A stretch of DNA of 12,701 nt from Acidobacteria bacterium 37-71-11 (GTDB lineage Bacteria > Acidobacteriota > Thermoanaerobaculia > Thermoanaerobaculales > Thermoanaerobaculaceae): the NCBI GenBank assembly GCA_002279285.1, contig NCBR01000049.1, positions 1 to 12,701 of the forward strand. Reading direction: 5' to 3'. Positions 5,932 through 12,701 of the stretch are shown here, in pieces (position 1 is the first letter of the stretch; the number at the start of each line of letters is the position of its first letter). Both the position numbers and the translations under genes were made by a program. Below the pieces are notes generated by a model. That model was given only the letters and a program-made list of their open reading frames with translations, did no database searches and had not been told where the DNA came from.

Positions 5932-7824
5932 ATGAAGGGCACGGTTCGCTGGCTGGCCTGCTTCTGCTTCGGCGTCGCGGCGCTCGGGTACGGCGAGGAC
6001 TTCGGAAGCATCGGTCTCGGCTACGCATGGCTGCACCAGAGCGGCAACAGAAACGCCTTTGCGAGCCAGTACGACCTGTCGCAAGGCCTCTTCCTCGAAA
6101 GCCTCCAGCTCGACCTGCGGCACGTCCTGGCGGGGTTCGACCGCTTCGAGGTCAACGCCTCCGGGTTCGGCGGAGACCCGTTCCAGCACGCCTCGCTCAA
6201 GGTCGTGGACTGGGACCGCGAGTGGGCGTTGAATCTCGACTACACCCGTCGCGAGGTCGTCCTGCCGTCGCCCTCGCTCGACCTGGCACTCGCCGGCGGC
6301 GCCGCGGCGGGGACGTCCGGGCCCGCCGACGGCGGCCGCTTCAGCATCACCCGTTGGACCAGTTCCCTCACCTGGGACGGCTGGAAGGCGGCCCGCCTCC
6401 GTCTCGACCTGCGCGACGTGCAGCGCAGCGGCTCGCGGCTTTTCTCGTTCTACGGGCTCGGCGCGCCCTACGTGGCGCGCACCTCGCTCGACGAGCGCGT
6501 GCAGGAGGCCGGGATCTCCCTCGAGACCCGCGCCTGGCCGGTCAAGGTGCTCCTCGAGCAGGACATCACGAAGTACTCGCGCGAGCCGCGCGGGGCAGTG
6601 GGCAACAACGGCCAGCCGCTCGCCGGCACCGACCCCGACGTGCTGGCGACGTACACCACCGGCCGCGATTCCAACACCGTGCCCACGACCCGTCTGTCGG
6701 CGGTCTACAACAGCGGGCGCTTCGAGTTCGTGGGCCAGGGCCTCTACCGGCGCGACCGCCTTCATGCCAACAACAACAACGACCTCGCTACGTATGCGAT
6801 CGACGGCGGAAAGGCCGGCCAGATCGGCTACCTCGACGCGCTCATGGGGTCGGCCGACACGGACACCAAGCTCGCCGACCTCCGCCTCGGGTTTGTCGCA
6901 ACCGGTTGGCTGACGCTGCGCGCCCGCGGCCACTGGGCCGATGTCTCGACCGACAGCACGCTCGTCGGCCTCACCGCGCTGCAGCTGGCGGGACCCGGCG
7001 GGACCCTGGACTTCTCGCTCCCAATCGACGACCGCGGCTACCTCGACCGCACCGACAAGGACATCGCCGCTGAGGCCGACCTCCACAGCGGGCCGTTCGG
7101 CCTCGTGGTTGCCTACCACGACGGCTCGCGCGAGATCGCGTGGTTGCACGGCGCCGACTACACCCCCGAGGGCGTGACCCGCGACGCCAGGGGTTGGAGC
7201 GCCACGGCCTCGCTCGCGCTCGGCCGGACGCTCACCGCCCAGGTCGGGTACGACGACTCCAGCTTCGAGAGGTACGTGTTCCGCACCGACCCGAAGACGG
7301 TCACGCGGCTGTGGGCCAAGCTCTCGGCACGCCCGGCCGCCGGCTGGGAGATCGACGCGCATGGGTCGCGCGAGCGCATGGACAACCCCTCGCAGGTGGC
7401 GGCGCTCAACCGTCCCACCGACGCGCTCGGCGTCGCGGCGACGTACACCGCGGCCGGCGGCGCGTTCGCGAGCTTGAGCGTGGACTCGCTCAAGCTCACG
7501 AGCGACGTCGCCATCTCGTACTGGGCGCCGCTGCTGACCGCATCGCTGTCGCACTACGAGACGGACCTGTTGACCACGAGCCTGCGCGCCTCGCTGCCGA
7601 TCGGGACGGCCGTCCGTCTCACCGGCGGCGGGCTTTACATCAAGGACCGCGGCGAGTCGGCGCCGTTCACCTCCAAGGCGTACGACCTCGAGGTCGAGGT
7701 CCCCGGCCCGTTCGCCACCAGGCTGGCGATCTTCGGCAATCACTGGATGTACGACCTCAGGAGCCTGCCCGACCAGAATTACGACGTCACCCGCTACGGG
7801 GTCTCCGTGCGGCGGAGGTTCTAG
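5932..7824 (+). CDS. MtrB/PioB-like outer-membrane beta-barrel of a porin-cytochrome conduit
   Basis: The 630-residue product starts with a signal peptide (MKGTVRWLACFCFGVAALGYG, cleavage near residue 21). It continues as alternating polar/aromatic beta-strands linked by loops rich in Gly, Asn and Asp, one with four Asn in a row around residues 280-283, and ends YGVSVRRRF, a terminal Phe typical of barrels inserted by the BAM machinery. In Shewanella, MtrB is the barrel sheathing the decaheme MtrA so electrons cross the outer membrane. Here the next gene, 3 bp away, is a decaheme MtrA/DmsE-like protein, which is the main reason for the assignment. The mature part has no cysteine and so lacks the N-terminal CXXC of Shewanella MtrB. 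GGGAGGG at 5922-5928 supports the ATG at 5932. Sequence alone cannot exclude another large porin; context makes the conduit role likely. Confidence 0.75.
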   Translation: MKGTVRWLACFCFGVAALGYGEDFGSIGLGYAWLHQSGNRNAFASQYDLSQGLFLESLQLDLRHVLAGFDRFEVNASGFGGDPFQHASLKVVDWDREWALNLDYTRREVVLPSPSLDLALAGGAAAGTSGPADGGRFSITRWTSSLTWDGWKAARLRLDLRDVQRSGSRLFSFYGLGAPYVARTSLDERVQEAGISLETRAWPVKVLLEQDITKYSREPRGAVGNNGQPLAGTDPDVLATYTTGRDSNTVPTTRLSAVYNSGRFEFVGQGLYRRDRLHANNNNDLATYAIDGGKAGQIGYLDALMGSADTDTKLADLRLGFVATGWLTLRARGHWADVSTDSTLVGLTALQLAGPGGTLDFSLPIDDRGYLDRTDKDIAAEADLHSGPFGLVVAYHDGSREIAWLHGADYTPEGVTRDARGWSATASLALGRTLTAQVGYDDSSFERYVFRTDPKTVTRLWAKLSARPAAGWEIDAHGSRERMDNPSQVAALNRPTDALGVAATYTAAGGAFASLSVDSLKLTSDVAISYWAPLLTASLSHYETDLLTTSLRASLPIGTAVRLTGGGLYIKDRGESAPFTSKAYDLEVEVPGPFATRLAIFGNHWMYDLRSLPDQNYDVTRYGVSVRRRF

Positions 7825-7827
7825 ACC

Positions 7828-8706
7828 ATGCGCAAGAGCCTGTTTGCACTGATCGCGCTCCTGGCCGCGGCGCCGTTGCTTGCGGCGCTGCCCAAGGGCT
7901 GGGTCGGCCGGGAGACCTGTGCCACCTGTCATGAAGACACCGCCAGGGCCTTTGTCGCCGGGCCGCACGGGCGCGCCATGGCGGACCGCGCCCCGAAGAA
8001 CCTCCTCAAGCTCGAGGGAAACACCCTCGACCGCGCCTGCGAGTCATGCCACGGACCCGGCGAGGCGCACGCCAACGACCCGAGCACGACCAACATCCGC
8101 ACCCTCAAGGGCGCCAGCACCCGCGAGGCTTCGGCCGGGTGCGTGCTCTGCCATGCGGCGCAGGCCGGCGGCCTGGCGATGCGCACCCCGGCGCACCAGC
8201 GCGCGGGCATCGCCTGCCTCGACTGCCACGTGCCGGGGCACGCCGCGCCCGCCGCCGAGCCGTTGCTGGCGCGCCCGCGCGCCACGCTCTGCACCCCCTG
8301 TCATGCGACCGAGGCGGCGCAGTTCGCGCTGCCGTACGCGCACCGCGAGGGCACGAAGCCGTTCGAGTGCATGTCGTGCCACAGCATCCACGGCGGCACC
8401 ACGGTCCGCGGCCGCATCGAGGAGGACGGGCAGCAGCGCTGCGTGACGTGCCACACCGAGAAGGCGGGCCCGCACGTCTACCCGCACCCGCCGATGGCGG
8501 TCAACGGCTGCGCCGCGTGCCACCGTCCGCACGGTTCGCCGAACCCGTTCATGCTCACGCGTCCTTCGACGACGCAGCTCTGCCTCGAGTGCCACACCGA
8601 CACGCCGTCGTTCCACGACCTCTCCCAGCCAGCGTTCCGCTCGTGCGTCAGTTGCCACGAGGCGGTCCACGGTTCGCAGCGTGACCCAAAGCTTTTCCAG
8701 GAGTAG
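7828..8706 (+). CDS. Decaheme c-type cytochrome, MtrA/DmsE family
   Basis: A signal peptide (MRKSLFALIALLAAAPLLAA) precedes ten CXXCH heme sites in 292 residues, with first Cys at 31, 71, 105, 130, 155, 181, 205, 228, 252 and 273. This number and the overall size fit MtrA (about 330 residues, ten hemes) and DmsE, periplasmic wires that pass electrons from the quinol-linked pool through an MtrB barrel. Sites such as CESCHGPGEAH, CMSCHSIHGG and CAACHRPHGSPN contain the extra His and Gly residues common in this family, and such His may be distal heme ligands. The ATG is 3 bp after the barrel stop, and its ribosome site GGAGG (7814-7818) lies inside the barrel gene's end, so the two are translated from one message. 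No cysteine lies outside the CXXCH motifs. The protein appears complete. Confidence 0.92.
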   Translation: MRKSLFALIALLAAAPLLAALPKGWVGRETCATCHEDTARAFVAGPHGRAMADRAPKNLLKLEGNTLDRACESCHGPGEAHANDPSTTNIRTLKGASTREASAGCVLCHAAQAGGLAMRTPAHQRAGIACLDCHVPGHAAPAAEPLLARPRATLCTPCHATEAAQFALPYAHREGTKPFECMSCHSIHGGTTVRGRIEEDGQQRCVTCHTEKAGPHVYPHPPMAVNGCAACHRPHGSPNPFMLTRPSTTQLCLECHTDTPSFHDLSQPAFRSCVSCHEAVHGSQRDPKLFQE

Positions 8707-8739
8707 CAGTGGGGAAGACCCAGAAAGGAGAATCGATTT

Positions 8740-10539
8740 ATGCGTAAGGCAACAGTAGTCCTCGCCGCCATGCTGCTCGCGAGCGCAGCAATGGCGGGGC
8801 CCAACCTGGTTCGCTCGCACCTGCCCGCAGGGGTGAGCAAGAGCATGACCGTGGACATCGCCGGCCTCTCGGCGAGGCTCACCGCCCTGTACGGCAGCGC
8901 CGCCGGCAGCTCGTACCTCGGCAGCGAGGTTTGCCTCGCGTGCCACAACGGCAAGGGTGCCCTGGAGGACATGTCCACCTGGAAGCACACCCGCCACTCG
9001 CAGTTCCTGCGGCGGCCGATGGGGCAGTGGACGCTCGTCGACGGCCAGGGCGTCATCGCCAATCAGGCGCACGGGACGAAGGACGACTTCATGATGGGCG
9101 TCGACCTCGCCACCGTCGGCGCATTCTCGGCCTACGGCGCCAACGCACCCAAGCTATCGTACGACGCCGCCACGGACACGTACTGGATGCAGATCGGCGT
9201 GCTGAAGTGCCAGGTCGTCGCAACGCTCGCAGGTAGCGCGGGCCAGGACGGCCAGCGCTTCATCCTCAGGGTGCCGGTGACCGACACCGACACCAAGCTC
9301 TCGAAGGCGATTTACTACGCGCCCGCCACCTACTCGCGCACCCAGGGCTGGACCCCGGCGAGTGCGACCGGCGGCGGTTGGTACACCAGCAGCCTCACGC
9401 CGAAGTTCGACCTGACTCTGACCGCGAGCGCGCTGGTCGCCGCCGGCGGCCCGACGAGCCACACGGCGGGGTGCATCGGTTGCCACGCCACCGGCATCCG
9501 CTCGCTCGGCAAGACCGCGGCAGGCGAGGCCACCTACCAGGGGTTTTACGCCACGTTGTTCAACGCCAACGACCCCGGCTACATCGACTACAACGGCGAC
9601 GGCAACTTCCTCCTGACCAACATCGGCTGCGAGAGCTGCCACGGCCCTGGCGCCCAGCACGTGCTCGGCGGCGGCGACCCGACCAAGATCGTCAACCCAG
9701 CGAATCTGACCGGCGCGCAGGCTTCGGAGATCTGCGGCCGTTGCCACATCAGCGTCAAGTCGGCGCCGGGCAAGGTCTACTCGTGGCCGTACGACGACGC
9801 CAACATGGTCGACTGGATGCCGCGCTACGACACGTGGGTTCCGCTCGCCACCGCGTTCGTGCCCACGTACAGTTACTGGGGCGATGGCAAGTTGCCGACC
9901 GGCCATCTGCGCCCGTACGACTACTACCAGCTCTCGGCGCACGCCGCGACCACCTACGGTCAGAACGGTTCCTCAGAGCCGTGCAACGCGTGTCACGACG
10001 CCATGGACAAGCAGCAGACCGCACAGATCACAACCTCGATCACCGACAGCCGCAGCGGCCTCGTGATCCCGACCTCACCCGAGAACGACTCGCTCTGCCT
10101 GGCCTGCCACGCGACGCACGGGCCGTTCGCAAACATCACCAAGGCGCAGGTCGCCGACTTCGCCAACAACGAGGAGGCGATCGCCAAGGTGGTGTCGGCG
10201 CACAGCAACCACCCGTTCGCCCCGGAGCGGATCATGGGGCTGTCGAACTGCATCAACTGCCACATGTCGACCTCCGCGAATCACACCTGGTGGGTGACCA
10301 AGCCGGAGGACACCCTGACGTACATGACGACTGGCGTCAAGGACTCGAACGGGAACTACGTCGGTTACCCGAACGCTTGCGCCGAGTCGTGCCACAACAC
10401 CCGCGTCAACATCTTCGGCCTGGGACTCGACCCGGCGCCGACCACCTGGACCAAGGACTACGACAAGAACCTCGCCAACATCCTCGTCACCTACTACGGG
10501 CCCGGTGGGACGTGGTGGAACACGACGCCAACGCCGTAG
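8740..10539 (+). CDS. Large multiheme cytochrome c, seven CXXCH plus one CX3CH site
   Basis: The 599-residue product has a signal peptide (MRKATVVLAAMLLASAAMAG) with no lipobox cysteine. CXXCH sites start at Cys 65, 245, 297, 332, 415, 453 and 504. An eighth, atypical site is C547-A-E-S-C551-H552, with three residues between cysteines, so the protein is probably octaheme. Heme 1 is separated from heme 2 by about 175 residues rich in beta-type sequence, and Cys157 there is unpaired. The segment after heme 7, MSTSANHTWWV, offers a possible distal His. AAAGGAG at 8724-8730 supports the ATG, and the gene follows the decaheme gene by 33 bp in the same operon, ending at a strong terminator. A role as extracellular or terminal partner of the barrel complex, or as a periplasmic carrier or reductase, is inferred from position. 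I do not recognise a named family. Confidence 0.85.
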   Translation: MRKATVVLAAMLLASAAMAGPNLVRSHLPAGVSKSMTVDIAGLSARLTALYGSAAGSSYLGSEVCLACHNGKGALEDMSTWKHTRHSQFLRRPMGQWTLVDGQGVIANQAHGTKDDFMMGVDLATVGAFSAYGANAPKLSYDAATDTYWMQIGVLKCQVVATLAGSAGQDGQRFILRVPVTDTDTKLSKAIYYAPATYSRTQGWTPASATGGGWYTSSLTPKFDLTLTASALVAAGGPTSHTAGCIGCHATGIRSLGKTAAGEATYQGFYATLFNANDPGYIDYNGDGNFLLTNIGCESCHGPGAQHVLGGGDPTKIVNPANLTGAQASEICGRCHISVKSAPGKVYSWPYDDANMVDWMPRYDTWVPLATAFVPTYSYWGDGKLPTGHLRPYDYYQLSAHAATTYGQNGSSEPCNACHDAMDKQQTAQITTSITDSRSGLVIPTSPENDSLCLACHATHGPFANITKAQVADFANNEEAIAKVVSAHSNHPFAPERIMGLSNCINCHMSTSANHTWWVTKPEDTLTYMTTGVKDSNGNYVGYPNACAESCHNTRVNIFGLGLDPAPTTWTKDYDKNLANILVTYYGPGGTWWNTTPTP

Positions 10540-10569
10540 CAGCACGCTGATCGCACCACCGAACACTTC

Positions 10570-10601
10570 GGCGGGGGGCTCACACCCCCCGCCTTTCTTT
10601 T
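10570..10601 (+). terminator. Rho-independent terminator of the barrel-cytochrome operon
   Basis: GGCGGGGGG (10570-10578) and CCCCCCGCC (10585-10593) form a perfect 9-bp GC stem with loop CTCACA, followed directly by TTTCTTTT (10594-10601). It lies 30 bp after the octaheme stop and separates that operon from the OmcA/MtrC gene. Confidence 0.9.
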
Positions 10602-10840
10602 CGGGCTCACAGCCGCTGGCGGCGCCACCCCGCATCCTGCCGCGCGCCACGAGTCCGGCCGCTCATGTCGCCAGCAACGATTGTTTCTCATTCGTGATCA
10701 TAAATTGTGAGATTTGCCATGCATAACTGGAGTATTTACAAACTATTGACACTTCGCGCAAATGGCATTAACTTGACGATCGTCACCGCATGGGGACGGC
10801 GGCCACTCGCCGGACTGGACGCGGAAGGGGGACGAGGGAA
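10602..10840 (+). promoter_or_regulatory. Upstream region of the OmcA/MtrC-family gene
   Basis: This 239-bp gene-free stretch turns AT-rich from about 10675. TTGACA at 10746-10751 is a perfect -35; with a 17-bp spacer the -10 would be TAACTT (10769-10774), a weak match, as expected of an activator-dependent or regulated promoter. The palindrome at 10773-10786 follows at once. Between 10787 and 10840 is a GC-rich leader ending in the purine-rich GGAAGGGGG and GAGGG ribosome-site region. Confidence 0.5.
10773..10786 (+). promoter_or_regulatory. Palindromic operator candidate, copy 2 (TTGACGATCGTCAC)
   Basis: TGACGATCGTCA (10774-10785) is a perfect 12-bp palindrome; 12 of 14 bases agree with copy 1 at 5851, the differences being symmetrical (A-T exchanged for G-C in the centre). 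Like copy 1 it begins on the last two bases of the possible -10 element. Covariation across the dyad is what a dimeric DNA-binding protein with relaxed central bases would give. Confidence 0.6.
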
Positions 10841-12019
10841 ATGATGCTACTTCATCTTGGCATGGCGCTGCTGGCGGCCAACAACTTGTTGGTTGTGCCG
10901 TCGCATATCACCGGCAACGTGACACGGCGGGTACACACGCCGGCGACCGCGGCGGTCTACACCTCGGCGCAGGCCGAGCACTACCTGACCGCGCAACAGA
11001 TCGCCTACATCCGGCCCGGCTTGAACATCGCCGTGGGGAGCGTGACGATCGGCGCCGACAACAAGCCGATCGTGGACGTCACCTTTACGGATGACGGCGG
11101 CCAGCCCCTCGACCGCGCCGGGGTCCTCACCCCGGGGCCGCTCGCCATGTCGTTCATCCTCGACTGGTACGACCCGGCGACGCGTCACTATACCGACTAC
11201 TACACGAACACGGTCACGAGCCCGATCACGAACGCCACCGCGCAGCAGGCGACGACCGCGGCCGGCACGTGGGAAGACCTCGGCACCGGCCACGCCCGCT
11301 TCCACTTCACCAAGGCGCTGCCGACCGGTTACGACGTGACCAAGACGCATACCCTCGGCATCTACGCCACCCGCATCATCAACCTCACCGATCCGATCGT
11401 GATCAGCAAGACGTACGTGAAGGACGTCGAGTACGACTTCCGGCCCGACGGCCAGGCGGTGACCAACACCTGGAACAAGATGACCGACGCGACGTGCAAC
11501 CAGTGCCACGACCCGCTCGCCGCCCACGGTGAGACCGGCCGCCGGGACATCAAGCTCTGCGTCCTCTGCCACAACCCCCAGACCGTCCATGGGGAGCAGC
11601 CTCCCCTCGGTGAAGGCCGGCCACCCCTACCAGATCATCGGGTACCGGCAAGCTGTCCAAGACTTCTCCGGCGTCGTCTTTCCCCAGGACATTCGCAACT
11701 GCACCACCTGCCACCAGCCCAGCTCGCCGCAGGGTTTCGTTTGGTACACCTACCCCTCACGGGCGGCGTGCGGCTCGTGCCACGACACGATCGACTGGAC
11801 CACCGGCGCCAACCACCAGGGTGGCCCCCAGGCCGACGACTCGGCGTGCGCCTCCTGCCACCAGCCGCAGGGTGTCAACGACTTCGACGCCTCGATCATC
11901 GGCGCGCACGTCATCCCGACCCGGGCGGCCCAGCTCAAGGGGCTCAACATCCAGATCATCAACGTGACCAACGCGGCGCCGGGCACCAAGCCGGTCGTCA
12001 CGTTCGCGGTGACCAATAA
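10841..12019 (+). pseudogene. OmcA/MtrC-family decaheme cytochrome, N-terminal part, frame lost after residue 249
   Basis: Residues 1-249 (to base 11587) read as the N-terminal half of an OmcA/MtrC-type surface cytochrome, a terminal reductase for minerals and shuttles. After a hydrophobic segment (MLLHLGMALLAANNLLVV) comes a heme-free beta-domain to about residue 215. The first two hemes follow at C219-H223 and C240-H244, with the family context CNQCH-DPLAAHGE and CVLCHNPQT. Beyond base 11587 this frame is nonsense, rich in Arg and Pro, to TGA at 12017-12019; the true continuation is in another frame from 11589. The start is uncertain: ATG 10841 or 10844 have GAGGG and GGGGG just upstream; ATG 10790 gives a basic n-region but no ribosome site and abuts the palindrome. 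There is no lipobox cysteine, unlike Shewanella MtrC and OmcA. Confidence 0.75.
11585..11591 (+). other. Frameshift and deletion junction in the OmcA/MtrC gene
   Basis: The frame changes by +1 between GTC (11585-11587) and ATG GGG (from 11589). Family members usually have about 20 residues here, including an IHKIH-type segment between CHNP and MG; these codons are absent. The second pentaheme repeat of this same protein keeps the equivalent stretch (IHRIHTGEN after CVICHNPNN), so the loss is visible internally. Confidence 0.7.
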
Positions 12020-12701
12020 CGACGGGTCGTTCGTCGACCCGTCGACGCTCGACAGCTTCAGCTTTATCTTCGGCGGACCCACCACCGACTACGCCGGCTA
12101 CCTTTCCGAGCGGGTCGGCAAGAACGCGGTCTCGAGCGCTTCCAGTTCGACGTTCACGTTCCCGGACGCGATCCCGGCGGATGCCACCGGCACATGGACG
12201 CTCTCGGCCGACCTCTACCGCTACGTCACCCTCAACCCGGCGCCTGAGACCGCGAGCGAGGCGACGGTCCGCGAGGCGGCGCAGAACCCGATCTACAACG
12301 TCGCCATCACCGACGCTCAGCCGATGGCGCGCCGCACCGTGGTCGACATCAACAAGTGCAACGTCTGCCACAACGAACTCGCGCTTCACGGCGGCCAGCG
12401 CTTCAAGGTGCAGGAGTGCGTGATCTGCCACAACCCGAACAACACCGACAGTGCCTTCCGGCCCGCGGCCCAGGCGCCCAACGAGACGATCCACTTCAAG
12501 TACCTGATCCACCGCATCCACACCGGCGAGAACATGACGATTCCGTACACGATCTACGGCTACCACGGCAGCGTCAACAACTTCAACGACATCCTCTTCC
12601 CCGGCGACCGGCGCGACTGCCTGAAGTGCCACGCCACCGTGCCGGCCGGCCAGCAGCAGACGTTCGAGGTGCCGCTGCCCGACGGCGTGCTGCCCACGCC
12701 G
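11589..12701 (+). pseudogene. OmcA/MtrC-family decaheme cytochrome, C-terminal part, runs off the window
   Basis: From 11589 to the right edge 371 codons are open without a stop. The sequence begins MGSSLPSVKAGHPYQIIGY and holds CXXCH sites with first Cys at fragment residues 38, 61 and 87 (hemes 3-5, ending pentaheme domain II). A heme-free beta-domain at about 100-235 follows, then hemes at 257, 277 and 344 (6-8). The landmarks FPQDIRNCTTCH and FPGDRRDCLKCH mark the third heme of each pentaheme half, and CNVCHNELALHGG-QRF opens the second. With the two hemes before the break this gives eight, so the last two of ten lie outside. Domain order beta-pentaheme-beta-pentaheme equals that of MtrC and OmcA. 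If the frameshift is an error, this and the preceding part are one gene; if real, this part lacks its own start signal. Confidence 0.8.

Noticed and set aside
5893..7968. Minus-strand open frame of 691 codons opposite the barrel gene
   Set aside because: No protein motif; the plus strand encodes a signal peptide, barrel strands and a terminal Phe with a good ribosome site. It also runs into the decaheme gene in antisense.
10790..10840. ATG 10790 as the start of the OmcA/MtrC protein
   Set aside because: It gives an attractive basic n-region for the signal peptide, but it has no ribosome site and directly follows the palindrome at the predicted transcription start. I prefer 10841 or 10844 without certainty.
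11585..11591. Programmed +1 ribosomal frameshift in the OmcA/MtrC gene
   Set aside because: Codons for the expected IHKIH segment are missing altogether, which a frameshift during translation would not explain; no slippery sequence or stop codon is at the site.
1..12701. CRISPR arrays, insertion sequences, integrase or phage genes
   Set aside because: No regularly spaced direct repeats and no transposase, recombinase or phage protein motif were found in any frame I read.

Overview
The window is GC-rich (by eye about two thirds G+C) and packed with genes. It looks like a chromosomal segment of a diderm bacterium able to respire onto extracellular acceptors. The Hfq-like protein, with its long N-terminal extension and a Y-K-H-A-I Sm2 motif, resembles those I associate with Acidobacteriota. 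I offer that phylum as a likely but unproven source, because no rRNA or other strong marker is present.

Layout. (1) Positions 2-436 (+) hold the 3' end of a flavin-reductase-like gene. (2) 558-1187 (+) is uridine kinase, udk. (3) 1188-1808 holds no convincing gene but is full of long inverted repeats that nest into a multi-branched fold, so it may encode an undescribed structured RNA. (4) 5728 down to 2255 on the minus strand is a tight operon pta-purD-purE-ricT. Its three junctions are all 4-base stop/start overlaps, using TTG, GTG and ATG starts. An hfq-like gene follows 83 bp downstream with its own sigma70-type promoter. (5) From 5932 to the right edge, on the plus strand, lies an extracellular electron transfer locus. 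It contains an MtrB/PioB-like outer-membrane barrel, a decaheme MtrA/DmsE-like cytochrome 3 bp after it, and a large cytochrome with seven CXXCH sites plus one CX3CH site. A strong intrinsic terminator follows, then a second transcription unit encoding an OmcA/MtrC-family cytochrome that runs off the window.

How the parts work together. By analogy with Shewanella MtrCAB and Geobacter porin-cytochrome complexes, the decaheme protein would sit inside the barrel and carry electrons across the outer membrane. The octaheme protein and the OmcA/MtrC protein would then be candidate terminal or extracellular carriers. Neither of these two has a lipobox cysteine, so anchoring would differ from Shewanella. 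Both respiratory units have an AT-rich upstream region containing a near-identical palindrome, TTGACAATTGTCAC at 5851 and TTGACGATCGTCAC at 10773. Each begins at the last two bases of a possible -10 element, which suggests one shared regulator acting near the transcription start.

The OmcA/MtrC gene is broken as given. After the second heme the frame shifts, and about 20 residues expected in this family, including the His-rich IHKIH segment, are missing. This is either a real inactivating deletion or a sequencing/assembly error.
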